Shown here: positions 10,943 through 21,988 of the stretch, in pieces | Numbering within the stretch: the first letter of the stretch is position 1 | Layout of the letters: every line of letters starts with the position of its first letter | Source: Agrocybe praecox | Taxonomy: Eukaryota; Basidiomycota; Agaricomycetes; Agaricales; Agrocybaceae | Assembly (NCBI GenBank): GCA_964017145.1 | Contig: OZ024848.1 | Location: 1,562,501-1,626,500, forward strand | Length of the DNA stretch: 64,000 nt | Direction of reading: 5' to 3' | The notes under the pieces: model-generated | The model's database searches: none | Told to the model about the DNA's origin: nothing | Seen by the model: the letters and a program-made list of their open reading frames with translations, nothing else | Program-made: the position numbers and the translations under genes

Positions 10943-12322
10943 TCAGAAAGTGGTGAGAACGGTGGATTCGGCAGCATGCCTGTGACGATGCTTCTTTGCG
11001 CCCAACTTTCCTAACCTAAGAATAAACCTCGATGCCTGGTTCCAGAAGCGGAAAATAACATAACAAATGAGTGAAATTTTACTATCGGAAAAGAAAATAA
11101 ACCGGAGGCTCACTGCTATTGAAATCGAGGCAAGGTACCACCTGAATTGGCTTAATCGTTAGCGATGCCGAGTCGTTTAAATGATGTATGCTGCCCGTAG
11201 GAGAAAAGGTGGGAAATAGCATACTTACGCGTATATGGCGTGGCCAAGGCTCGAGTTTCCATTACGAATGACTTCATATCCAGTGCTGCCTGCAACAATC
11301 GCTGAAGTATCTGCGGTCAAACCCTATACAGAACACTGAAACAAAACCTCGTACCAAGCACAATACAAAAGGCGAATAATCCTTCACGGCACAACAGGCC
11401 AGTATGAGGTGCCTTGGAAGCTTGTTGCCACCCCGATCGATCCCGTGTCGCAAAATTTCCAATGGTCATGATGAAGATTATAGAATGGGATAAAAAGGCC
11501 CCCGCTCTGCGCAGACACGAAATGGCGAGACTCCGGCATCAGTATACTGTAATTAGGGTAGATAGTAAAATAGGTACGAACCCAAAGATGACCATTCCCG
11601 TCCGACTATTTCTCGGAGTGATACATCCCTTGACAATAATGCTCATCTGCGAGCGAACTACGATACCGGTCCCGATAGCTTCGGTGGTGGTCGAGATAAT
11701 AAAAATTGCCAGGATGAAATACCCAACTCGGCGATTTTTATTATGAAGCGCGTATACTTAGCAAGTTAAGCCGTGTTTTTCGGACGATAATATGTTGAAG
11801 AGTCGACGCACCTCTTATATATGCTATTACTTCCGCTAGTGTAAGGACTGCTTGGGCGACAATCGATCTGAAGACGGAAAGTCCTAAGCATGCTCCAAGG
11901 AGTCCCTCGGATTTCTTGCTGTAAAGAAAGGATAAATACTGATTTGCACTGTTGAAGAGAAAGTTAGTACTGTCGTTTGGCACATTGACGCGTTACTTAC
12001 ATCTGCGCAGCCAATATGCCATATCGTGCAGTGAGATATAACCCCTTTATACGGCTGAATTTTCCCCTGTTATGTTTTTACTCGTGTTAGTAATTCATCG
12101 TCCCTAAACCACCATGACATACCTCCATAGGTATCCCACTTCGTCTGTAAAATGGATTATTAGATCCCAAACTTGGGCACATAGTGCAGACACTACCATT
12201 CCTTAAGTATTAGCAAGCCTTCAGCAGTGCTTTCGAGAATCAGAACACGCACGAGAGAGAAGTATAGCAGCCTCTGATGCGAATGGCATATAACCGTCAG
12301 GAATAATACCAGCGACATGCAT
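10943..12322 (-). CDS. DUF6533-like seven-helix fungal membrane protein
   Basis: Nine exons: 12322-12253, 12192-12123, 12066-12001, 11948-11812, 11756-11582, 11506-11355, 11310-11229, 11141-11114, 11035-10943; 290 aa. No single frame is long, but splicing rebuilds the pattern of this agaricomycete family: VWDLIIHFTDEVGYLWRGKF near residue 30, the RVYALHNKNRRVGYF loop near 115, several hydrophobic helices, LCREGLFAF, and a C-terminal SISIAASRFILRL helix followed by a Lys/His-rich tail. Function is unknown; the topology resembles receptor-like 7TM proteins, but no ligand is implied. Exon 2 could instead begin at 12201, adding three residues in frame. The gene is easily missed because exons are 28-175 bases. 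Confidence 0.75.
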
Positions 12323-13378
12323 GACAGTGTAATGGTAGGGTGAAAGAAAGGTATTTGTGGGTAGACTTCGCCGCAATTTTATGGCGCAAACGGTTTATAA
12401 TCAAGTGGGGCATAGATCTGCACTTGTATCCAGGGCCAGGTCTACCCCTCGAACACTGTATTGCTCAGGCTGTTATGAAGTTAGTAAGAAATAGGAAATT
12501 TCACACGTCCCTGGCTGAGACATATTCAAACGCTTGCCAGGTGGTAACAATACCTAAATGTTAAAGTTATGCCAAGGGCGAGGACGATCACCAGAACATT
12601 CGGTTAGTCGGAAAGCGCCCTGTAAAACATGAATTTGGAAAGGAGATAGAAGTTAATTGTCGTTCACCGGGAGAATCAAGGTAGGCTTTTAGTTCATTGA
12701 TGGTTGATACCAAACCGTGTTCAAGGTTCTGCATCAGCAGTTTGTTATGGGGTGTACTAGGCAAAATAGGAAAGAACATCTGAGTTTAAAGATCGATAAT
12801 TATATCGGGATTTCAATTTGCATTCCGGAGATGCAAACACACTACATAGATTCAAACTTCGGTTAAGGCTCGGAGCCAGTCTCTTGTTCCTTTGATGTTT
12901 TATATTAATGTGCATATGCATTGGACAGCCACTGCTCGCCGAGAGAATCAGATCAATAACACGAGACAGAGCTTTGGCGCCTTGTAAAATATTTGGCTTG
13001 CATATGGTTTGACAACTGTATTTTACAGACCAGCTGTAATTTCTTTCCATAGGATCTGGGAAATACGCACGTAGAAAAGCATCAGGGAGACGTGAAATAA
13101 ATAGAAAATACTCCTCTTCCGGACTGCTACGTCTATAAATAGTCTGAATCGGTCGGAACCGGTTGTTTAAACTCCGCAGTGATGGTTCTCACGTGAAGCC
13201 AATTAAGCTCGCAGCGCGATTTTAAGAGTGAGTGTGATGCGTATAATGAGGTGGAAGCGTTCTTCTTTTTGTTTCTACAATACGTGGTTCATTTCGGCCT
13301 TATTTGTGGGCCATAAGGACCACATACAGAAGGCTACTAGGATTAGCTCTCTATCCTCGACTACCACCAACAGGAACC
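12323..13378. other. Intergenic, no supported gene
   Basis: 1056 bases between two divergent genes. Short open frames on both strands (for example 12757-13050 minus) lack motifs and splice coherence. It probably contains the promoter of the DUF6533-like gene and that of PPX1. Confidence 0.45.
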
Positions 13379-14818
13379 ATGGCAAAGAGTGCATTACGCC
13401 GTCTATCTGTGGCCCTTAGATTGACCGAGGCATATCAACCAGCACAATCGGCAGTAACACCCACGGCTTCGACGTCAATTTCGACATTCCTGAAGAATTC
13501 TAAAGAAAGCTATCTCAAAGACGTGAAGGAGGACCGAGAAAAGGCTGCAGAGAGCTGGACTGTGGTCATGGGCAATGAGGCTGGTGGTAGGTCGCCGTTA
13601 TGAATGCAAATATATTCTGCTAATGTGGTGATAGATCTTGATACCATCGCATGTGCTATAGCATATGCTTGGATCCAATCAGAGGTTCATAAAAAACCTG
13701 CTGTTCCATTCATGCAGGTCGAACGAGGCGATTTGGCTTTACGTGCGGAAAACCTCCATGCGCTACAATTGGCAGGATTAAGCGAGAGTCTAGACGAACT
13801 GCTTACATCGACAGAAATTTCCGAATACAAACCTTTCCCGGCTCACAAATTCGCCCTCGTCGACCACAATCGTCTAGGGGAGACCTTCATCCACCAAAAT
13901 CCCAAGGCAGAGGTTGTCGCTATTTTAGACCATCATGATGATGAAGGTTTATACCCAAGTGCCGTACCCCGCATCATATCTCCTTGCGGCAGTTGTGCTT
14001 CGCATCTCGCTTCCGTCTGCCCTCCAGAAGTACCCGCTGAACTCGCTACACTGCTCCTTTCAGCTATTCTAATCGACACAGATGGCTTGAGACCGGGTGG
14101 TAAAGCTGTCCAGGTGGACCGCGATGCTGCCTTATCCCTGGCTCCCCGATGCACTATTTCTAATTTCATACCACCTCCGTCTGCGTTGGCCCCCATAGAT
14201 AACCCCAATGCTAATCCAAATGCTCTATTCGAGGTACAAGCCATCAAAGAGATGACTAAAACTCTTATGGACAAAAAATCCGACGTATCCCATCTTGGTG
14301 CATTGGACCTCCTCCGTCGGGACTACAAGGAATACAGTTACAAGCTTTCTTGGGCCACCGGCCAGCCAACCGTCAAAGCAGGCTTATCAACCGTGCCCAC
14401 CTCTCTAAAAGTCTGGGCCACCGAAGGACGACTAGAGAAAGCCGCAGTGGAATGGATGGAACGTCGTGATCTCGTAATCCTAGGCGTCCTTACCTCGTAC
14501 CGCGATGTGAAGAAGCAGGTTGTAGGGAAGAACAAGCAGGGCAAACACAAACGCGAGATGGCATGGATCATCCTCCAGAAACCGCCCCTGGCCAAGAGCG
14601 CAAACGACGGCCTCACGGGTGAAGCACTCGCCCGTCGGATTTGGCAGGGCCTGGAGGCCGACAAGGAGTTAGACGTCGAACCATTCAAGAAATTCGCTTT
14701 GGAGAAGAGTTCGAGCCTTCCGGCCAACTCAAAAGTACGGCTCTATAAGCAAGGCAATGCACATGCCACACGAAAGACTACGGCACCCTTGCTCAAAACT
14801 ATTTTGGAAGGAGCTTAA
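13379..14818 (+). CDS. PPX1: Exopolyphosphatase (DHH family, PPX1-like)
   Basis: Two exons, 13379-13586 and 13635-14818; 463 aa. It hydrolyses terminal phosphates from inorganic polyphosphate. DHH-family metal motifs are visible: GNEAGDLDT (65-73, first Asp motif), ALVDHNR (143-149), AILDHHDDEG with the DHH at 168-170, and LLLSAILIDTDGLRPGG. A DHHA2-like C-terminal half follows (about 260-463), with a basic loop (KKQVVGKNKQGKHKRE) that could contact the polyanion. No signal peptide, so cytosolic or mitochondrial. The start is the ATG upstream of the conserved WTVVMGNEAG strand. One 48-base intron interrupts the first catalytic motif. Confidence 0.9.
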
Positions 14819-15408
14819 ATCATGGTATACAAGGAAACGTTGTACCAGCAATTCGTCTCTCCATCTAGGTATGATCTTTATTACATCTTTCTTGCGAATG
14901 GTTCGGACATGTTTTACTACAGTTACTGGATACCCTGTTATTGGGATATCATCTTACGGGTCTATATGTCTTCATTTTTTTTGCTGTTACACATAAACAG
15001 GAATATATCGAGTTTTGATCCCATTTGACCTGGACGAGTATTCTTCATGGTTCTGGATCCTTGTTATTGTACTTTTAAACTCTCTATCGTCTTCTTTTCT
15101 TCCTTCTTCCTATTCATATCCACGACCAATTGCCATAGATGATCATATTGCTAAATCAAAATTGAATCCTCATGTATGATAAGAATGGAAAGGAACATTT
15201 GCGAAGATAGTGCGTACTATGTTTAATACGTTATTCAAGGAAAATTCGATCATGACATTCTACTGAGTGCTAATAGTAATACATATGAGGGGAAAGGCGG
15301 TCATTATAGGTCATAAGCAGGGCCTATGAAACCTCACAGGAGGGTATATACGAACGATAACTAAACATGAAAGATAGACGGGGTAAGAAAGGGGAGATTG
15401 ACCGAGTG
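14819..15408. other. Convergent intergenic stretch
   Basis: 590 bases, T-rich, between two convergent stops. No gene or repeat seen. Confidence 0.5.
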
Positions 15409-16359
15409 CTATGAAATATTGTTATCATCATCATCTTCGTCGTCAAAGTCTGTCCTCGCCGTACTGAATGATGTTCTGCTGTCTGGCCGTTTCGGTGGGT
15501 CGTCCCCAATCGAGCCCAGGCCCATTTGGATTAAACGTTCCACAAATTCACGGGTATCCTCGTCCTCGTCCTCGTCCTCGGCAAGGATGACTTTAATTAC
15601 GTTGACACTATTACCGCCACCATTTCCATTTATCCCGCCTCCATAACTATCCATGCTCGTCGAAGGTGTCAAGAGTGTGACAGGTGTGACAGGTGTAATT
15701 GGGCCATACTCGGATTGACTAGAACTTGAATGAGAGCTGCCCGATGATTCCGAGTGGGATCGCGTCGGACGGGAAGCAGCGAGGGATAAGGAATGCAGGT
15801 CTGTTACGGATGAAAAACTCTGGTTAACACAAGGCTCAGAGGAATGTCGTGCATGTAATGTCGAGGGAAAATCTCGCTCAATACTTGGCGTGCGGAGCAA
15901 TTGTCGTCTAATTCGTCGGAGAGATACAGGATGCTCATTGGACGAGCTGGCGTTGGAGGATACCCTGTTTCGAGGTAGTACGCGGGGTGTAATCAACTCG
16001 AGTGATACTTCGCGAATCACAGCCAGAGGCCGTTCCGGTTTAGAGCTTGAATTTGTGGATGGCACGGAAGAGAATAGAGAAGATGTCGGAGGAGGATTAG
16101 AGAATGATGAAGATGGTTCTGGGTAGTTTGATAAGACAGGACTGAACTTCGGCGACTGTGGAAAAGTCGACGTGGAACTTGCATAATATCGTCTGTATCC
16201 TCCAGGGGCTACTGAAGGAAACGGATCGAGGAAATCATTCCATCGAAGGAGGTCAGGAGCACAATGGACGGATTCTCTATTCGTCCGGGTCTCGTTCAAG
16301 GGAGGCGATGGTAGCTGAACTGAACGTCGTCTGATGCGTTTGCCAACTTTTGAGAGCAT
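15409..16359 (-). CDS. Ser/Pro-rich hypothetical protein
   Basis: A single uninterrupted frame of 316 aa. It starts basic (MLSKVGKRIRRR), is rich in Ser, Pro, Asn and Thr throughout, has a short structured-looking patch (RPLAVIREVSLELITPRVL, about 110-130) and ends with an acidic Asp/Glu run (DEDEDEDTREFVERLIQMGL) and a second acidic tail. The acidic run is encoded by a GAC/GAG trinucleotide tract (about 15555-15585), and a GTGTGACAG direct repeat at 15680-15700 encodes Thr-Pro-Val repeats. Largely disordered; no known domain recognised. The coding call rests on frame length and biased but consistent composition. Confidence 0.6.
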   Translation of the reverse strand: MLSKVGKRIRRRSVQLPSPPLNETRTNRESVHCAPDLLRWNDFLDPFPSVAPGGYRRYYASSTSTFPQSPKFSPVLSNYPEPSSSFSNPPPTSSLFSSVPSTNSSSKPERPLAVIREVSLELITPRVLPRNRVSSNASSSNEHPVSLRRIRRQLLRTPSIERDFPSTLHARHSSEPCVNQSFSSVTDLHSLSLAASRPTRSHSESSGSSHSSSSQSEYGPITPVTPVTLLTPSTSMDSYGGGINGNGGGNSVNVIKVILAEDEDEDEDTREFVERLIQMGLGSIGDDPPKRPDSRTSFSTARTDFDDEDDDDNNIS

Positions 16360-17215
16360 GATGGTGGTATAGATTGAAGAGTCGGTGAACAGAGAGGCCT
16401 ATATTAGATTATAAGCTCTGTTCGCAGGTGTGACAGGTGTGGGAGATGAAAGTATACCTGAGGTGACCAACGTAGGTACGGGAACGGGTTGTTAGGATTA
16501 GCGGTCTCCAAGCGTGAATGGATATCGATTTAAAGAGAGTGCAATGACACATGGGTGTAATGCACTAGTACATATCTAGAAATCAGTGTCTCAAGCAGAG
16601 TAAAGGGATACCCCGGGCAATGACGACAGGATTACACCAATGGAAGGTAAGAGGCAACAGATCAAAGCCAATTCGATGGTCCGGGTATTTCGAGAACGAA
16701 GAAGTTCAAGTGGTAACCACATTGAACTTTGTCACGGCAACATTGAGCAGGTGATGTTATTTCATGCATGAAATCTTCTAGTTATCTTAAGGTCTTATGC
16801 ACCAAGTATCAGGTGGTGAATGGTCATTGGTGATGGCGACCGGAAGCGGCGGAGTTCTGTGAGGGTATGTGGATTGCACATCAGGTGATCCCTGCCATAT
16901 ATCGAGGTGAAGGCAATGGGGGCAGAGGATGTGGATTAGAGCTGAGGCAGCAAAGTGAGGGATACAACCGGCTATTGACCCATTTTCGTTATCCTGGTGG
17001 GGTTACCGGTGGGTCTGTGGGCTATATCTTCATCGGCCATTTACCGGGTGAATTGAGGATAAGAAAGAAATTGCCTGCCGCCAAAGTTATAGAATTGAAG
17101 TCATAGTCATTTCCACTAAATTTGCCTCATGCATGGGTCGGAATCTATACCTTACTTCGATTATGTGTGATCGACCCAACATAGCGACAAAGTCTATAAT
17201 GCTCCTTAAGGCTCC
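16360..17215. other. Intergenic, upstream region of the Ser-rich gene
   Basis: 856 bases. A plus-strand frame at 16867-17106 has no motif. The GACAGGTGT-type repeat seen inside the neighbouring gene recurs near 16425-16445. Confidence 0.4.
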
Positions 17216-17828
17216 CTAGTACCCAGGATTGTGGAACGAGTCAAACTGTGCAGAGAAAAAAAAACATAAGCTCTCGAGCCAAGGAGTTAATTATGCATAA
17301 ACTCACAACACATAGCTCAAAGGGAACACTGGAATTAATTATAGCAGTGAAAACTGCTCGTGCGATCGTTTGCGGGAGATGTACTGCTGTTGCAGATGCA
17401 ACAGCTTCTTCAATTACTTGTTCATCTCGTGAAGGAACATCAACTGTCCCATGCGTGGCTTTGAATCTTGTGGCTTCACGAACAAAGGCCGCTCTAAAGA
17501 CACGTCTTAGAGGCTTCTATTAAGCAGTCAATATTTCAATGGTCACTTACCTTTGAGAAAGTAACTCTAATAGCTGGGTATCAATAGCATCTATCCCTGC
17601 TCGAACTTCGTCCAGAGAGGAGCAGCAAGGAACAGAGCCATTGGCAATGCTCGGAGTTCCCCAGGGAATAGATCTATTGTCTGCAGACGGTTTAACTCCA
17701 GGGAGAGGTTCTCCATAGCAAGCCTGGGCGAAGTCCTTTATTGGCTTGGAATCGTGTGAGGCCCAGGATCCCTGTGAGATACCCAGCACGGTAGTGACGA
17801 GTATAGCTGCAATATGAGTGCCTTTCAT
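17216..17828 (-). CDS. Secreted chorismate mutase (AroQ type)
   Basis: Exons 17828-17551, 17493-17307, 17245-17216; 164 aa. Chorismate mutase converts chorismate to prephenate. The N-terminus MKGTHIAAILVTTVLGISQG is a clear signal peptide, cleaved near SWA/SH. The helical AroQ core follows: CCSSLDEVRAGIDAIDTQLL, LLSQRAAFVREATRFKA, DVPSRDEQVIEEAV and AIINSSVPFELC. The end, CVFDSFHNPGY, appears only after the last intron is removed. This monofunctional secreted form resembles bacterial periplasmic AroQ-gamma enzymes more than the cytosolic fungal ARO7 enzyme. An alternative upstream ATG (17864) would add 12 residues ahead of the signal peptide; 17828 fits secretion better. A TATA box lies about 75 bases upstream. 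Confidence 0.9.
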
Positions 17829-17901
17829 AATATATCGTGGGTTTCTCCGCAGCGAAAGAGACAATGTTTGTGTAATGTTTTGTCGGTCAGTCTTAGAATC
17901 T

Positions 17902-17909
17902 CTTTTATA
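17902..17909 (-). promoter_or_regulatory. TATA box of the chorismate mutase gene
   Basis: TATAAAAG on the minus strand, about 75 bases upstream of the chosen start codon. Confidence 0.6.
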
Positions 17910-19125
17910 CGAGCAAAAATAGCTCCGATAGGGGTGAAGATGACAATTCCACTTTTAAAACTTCATGTTTGGTCCCGTCAGCACACCTTTCTCCAGCATA
18001 ATTTTGCTTACCAGCTCCCTGGAGTCTAAAATGCCAGCATGCGCAGCAACTGCATGTCCTTCAGCATATGGTAAGAATCTCAATCTTCTGGAGTTTCACA
18101 GATACAAAGGCGGTTTAGACCCCCTTCTTCAGACCCGAAAAACTTGGAGATTCCTGTGAGAGGTTCCCGGAAGAAATTTTCACGGTTTTGCGGGGCTGGG
18201 AAGGTGAAAGACGACAGAGAAAATTAAACGTGATACCGTGACATCATAGCAATTGTCAGAAAGAGAAAACGCGTTACGAAACACGCGTTGTTACATATTG
18301 TCACACATAATCATAACAGAACTTGGCCCGCAGACTTTCAACTGACGATGTGATTGCATTCCTTATAGGAGAACGAAGATAATATACACAAGTTACGAGG
18401 GGAATGGTATGAAACAGAGAGGAAAGCAAAATAATAATGATAGTAATACAAAAAAATTGCCAAAGCCATGCAACTGCTAAAGAAGCTTGAAAGAAGCAGC
18501 CAAAATCCACAAGCTCACCGTAAGCTTGGTATAACACATGCGGTACTCAAATCAATGAAGAAAATGCAAGCAATAAGGAAAAGATTCTGCGGAAAAATAT
18601 CCACAAACACGAGGCAAAGGCAGGAAAGAAAGAGATGATGTAATGATACATTTGAAGAAGAAAAAACCAAGAAACACACACCAACCCGGCGAGAGATTGC
18701 CACATATCCAACACCTATTTCACAAACCCGCGAGGCCGAGGACGGTGAAGGCGGCCCACCCCCCAAGCTTCCAAGCATATCAACTTTCCACGTTCCACCA
18801 AAAATCACCGTTCCCACAGCGTGGATGATGCCAGCCAAGCTGCTGGACGTACATCGATAGTAATGCCGTAAATCTTCACAGGAAAAAGAAAGGCATGCAT
18901 CGCGGCGTGTAGTATTTTTTCATGTGAAGCGTTGTCGATCTTCCATCCCTTCCATCTTCCATCTGCAGAAAGTCCATACATAGCACATGGTGTGTGTTTG
19001 CAGATGGGCCATGATGAATGATACGCAATCCATTACTAGGAATGAACCGTTCAAAACCACAGAGATTAGAGAAAAGTTGTAACGGGAAATAAAAGTAGCA
19101 GTGCGCGACAGCGCAAATGTCGGCG
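17910..19125. other. Intergenic stretch with no supported gene
   Basis: About 1.2 kb between the chorismate mutase promoter and the stop of the G-alpha gene, both minus strand. Minus-strand frames at 18301-18537 and 18515-18838 look hydrophobic but show no family pattern or consistent splice sites. Part is probably the G-alpha 3' UTR. Confidence 0.4.
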
Positions 19126-21051
19126 TTATATCAGCTGAGAGGCAGCAAGATTTTCTCGTAGAACTCCGTCTCGTACGGTTTCTAACGTTGTTGCAGTAGC
19201 GGTGGTATCCTGATGAAGAGAATATCAAAATCTGGCTATCGACATTTATGAAAATACTTACAGTAACCGTGGTAGGGTATATATAAACCGAGCGATGCTC
19301 GGGTGAGTTCTGCTTCTGAATGTCTTTGAATTTCTCCCGGAAGTCTGTATGAATAAAAACGTGGTTGTGAATAGGGTTCTAATCAATGATGTACAGGAAA
19401 CGTACACTTCACGACAGGGATAACTTCGTTGGGTCGATCACCGAAGCTAGGTAGGTATTGATTGACTTTGACACCCCGTTTCAGCTTTCGACGTAGAAGA
19501 TCACATTTGTTGAGGAATAGAATCAACTGCGTCCTGCAGAGTAATTTGGAAGAGCAGATGGACGTCCATAGAATAATAGAATCTTCAAGACGGTTAACCG
19601 TGGGGTCTTCTTCTAACCGTTGGTCGAATACAGAGACAGGTGACACTACAAGAAAAATGTAAACTTCCCATCAACCGAGGAACAGACAGAAATGTATATA
19701 CGTACGGAAAATAATCACATTGACATTGTCGAAATATGGAAGCCACGCCGCACGCTAATGATAGTCAGTACAGCGTAGCTCGAGACCAAAAGAAAGATTG
19801 CATACTGTCGTTCGACAACCGCCGACGTCAAAGATGCGCCATTCCCAACCAGACTCTTTCCCTGCTAGAGAAAAGTTGGTTTGTAATGTATTACACAGGA
19901 TTCGATTAGAGAGGCGCTTACATTTTGGATTGTCCCATGGACTCTGTTTGAATATAAGTTTGTGCTCTTGGATCCCGACGGTTCTCAGACGTGCTCGCAT
20001 GATATCGTCGTCCGTAACCACATAATCCCTGGACGCAACGCGATCCAAATCATTCAAGAAACTGTAAAAATAGCCCACAACTGTCAATTACGTGGTTAAT
20101 AACAAAAAGGAAAATGTTTCGTACAAACCAGCAGTGTCATTTAGCTGGATCCCCCGACGCTTGAGAGCCAAACGTACGGTTTTATCCTCCCATAAAGCCT
20201 TCATGTCGTCCTTGCAGCCCGCTATCGTTTGCGTGATAGTATCCGAATTTTGCTTTGACGATTCAGCTACTTGCCGAAGATCAGGGTCTAAAACCTCCCT
20301 CCACGAGCGAACTGAAAATTCTAGCTTCTTTCGATTGCGAGTACTGCCACCCGCTTTCGGTACTTCAAATGGAGTTGCAGAAAGCGGAGAGACCCCCGGT
20401 GTAAGCGGCTCTGAGCCTGCCCCCAATCGACGTTTCAACTCTGCCTCAACCCCGTTTAAAGGTGCTAGTCGGATCAACAAAAGCTGGTGGCGGTCGTTGA
20501 ATTTTAAGGGTTCAATTTCGTTTACATCGTTGGCATGGGTGGACTCGTCGTCGTCCGAATCCGCAGGGACTTCCCCGTTTATCTCGGCCTCGATGACTTT
20601 CTGAATGGTAGTGATGGAACGGACGACGTTCAGCTGAACAACCGACCGCCAGCCATCGCGTTCTTTCTCCCACTCAGCCTCTGCAAATCGCAATCGAAAG
20701 TCTGAGAAGAGAGATATTATCATCAGTATATACTCTTGTATAATCGATAAAATACAAACATACTCTTTAGGGTGGTCGACTTGCCTTAACACAAGTGAGC
20801 CTGACGCAACGCACACAACGTGTTATTGGAGACTCACCACTCTCTGACTGTCCCAAAAGCAAAACTTTAATGACTTTTCTGTCCTTCTTCGCATTTGCAC
20901 GGTCCTGCTTGATTTCTTCGTCGATGGCGTCGTTGATCCTCTGGGCGTCCAACTCTCTTTTCTGGCGAGCAGTTTTCTGAGCAGGAGTCTCGTCTATTGG
21001 GGGCTGCATGAGGTCAAAAAATGGGTCTGTTGGTCCCGGGAGAAAGCCCAT
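19126..21051 (-). CDS. Atypical G-protein alpha subunit
   Basis: Nine exons: 21051-20838, 20784-20764 (21 bases), 20701-20125, 20061-19922, 19864-19806, 19754-19706, 19645-19406, 19344-19262, 19209-19126; 488 aa, against about 350 for canonical G-alpha. Nucleotide-binding motifs: P-loop GQSESGKST (67-75), switch I RARLRTVGI, G3 DVGGC (330-334), NKCD (399-402) and TTVT (458-461). The catalytic Gln that normally follows DVGG is Cys334. The N-terminus MGFLPG lacks the Cys3/Ser6 lipidation context. The helical domain has an insert of more than 100 residues (acidic ADSDDDE, then a Ser/Pro-rich stretch). Agaricomycetes carry expanded divergent G-alpha sets; this belongs there. It probably signals below a receptor, but its cycle may differ. 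Confidence 0.93.
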
Positions 21052-21988
21052 GGTCTGAGATGAGGAAGACGACAGACAAGCGTAAAGGGGAAATAGGGTA
21101 GACGATGAGAATGATGAGGTTATTTGAAAGGTTGATGAATCGCTTAGTCATACCATTGGTTCACCCAGGGCCAGGAACCGTTCTGAATTTCATCTCGAAT
21201 ACAAATCTTCGAGCTCATTGGGTCTTTGTTTCAGCTATCACATATTTTTACGCTTGTATAGGGGGCTCAGATCCCCTTTCACCTTTTTTGTTTTCTATTC
21301 TATGGTCATGTAGCAGACAAACTCAGGCTGGCTGCAGCATCATCGAACGGGAGCAGTTGGCGGGCCACTGGCTTAATGGCCACGGTGGTGGAAACCTGGC
21401 AGATGAGTCCCAGGGAAGAGGTTACCTCTACAACATTGTGGGATGTGCGATCTCACCAACTTCCCCCTTCAAACAAAATCCAGTCATCGTCAACTCTAAT
21501 TGGAGTTTTCTCTTAAAATATTTTCAGATCCGTTCGACATGTCCCTTACGTCTCCAGAATGACTAGTGTCGATCCGCGGAAAAGGTGGATCTCAAGCTCT
21601 TATAATCATAACCAAGCCGACTTAGGAGTATACATACATATAAAACTGAACCGTAAGGAGCCGTAAACACGACGTTCACTGATTGCTCAGGGATCTATTT
21701 GAATACGCAACGTATATATATCCCGGCTTAATACTTTATCCACAGAGAAAACGACTAATGGAAGTTATTTGTCGCAGATTCTGGCCCATTGTGATCAAGG
21801 GATGCACCTTCGATCCGTACAACATGCGTATTTAGGGTAGCTCGAGGATCCTCACCATCAAACAGGTTTCAAACAACAAAGACTGGTATATTACGTCGGC
21901 CTAGCACGGTTAGTACTAGATGATTATTGTATAAACAGAACGCTCGTGGTATTCACGCGTCTTCCAAGTTGCACTGATCAAACAACGG
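21052..21988. other. Intergenic, G-alpha promoter and aquaporin 3' flank
   Basis: 937 bases. A 153-codon plus-strand frame (21105-21566) is compositionally random, antisense to the expected G-alpha leader, and not called. Confidence 0.45.

Noticed and set aside
18515..18838. Possible small hydrophobic mitochondrial protein on the minus strand
   Set aside because: Fragments such as GGWAAFTVLGLAG look protein-like in one frame, but no start, splice sites or family match could be put together.
21105..21566. 153-codon plus-strand frame upstream of G-alpha
   Set aside because: Lies in the promoter region, random composition, no domain and no intron signals fitting local genes.
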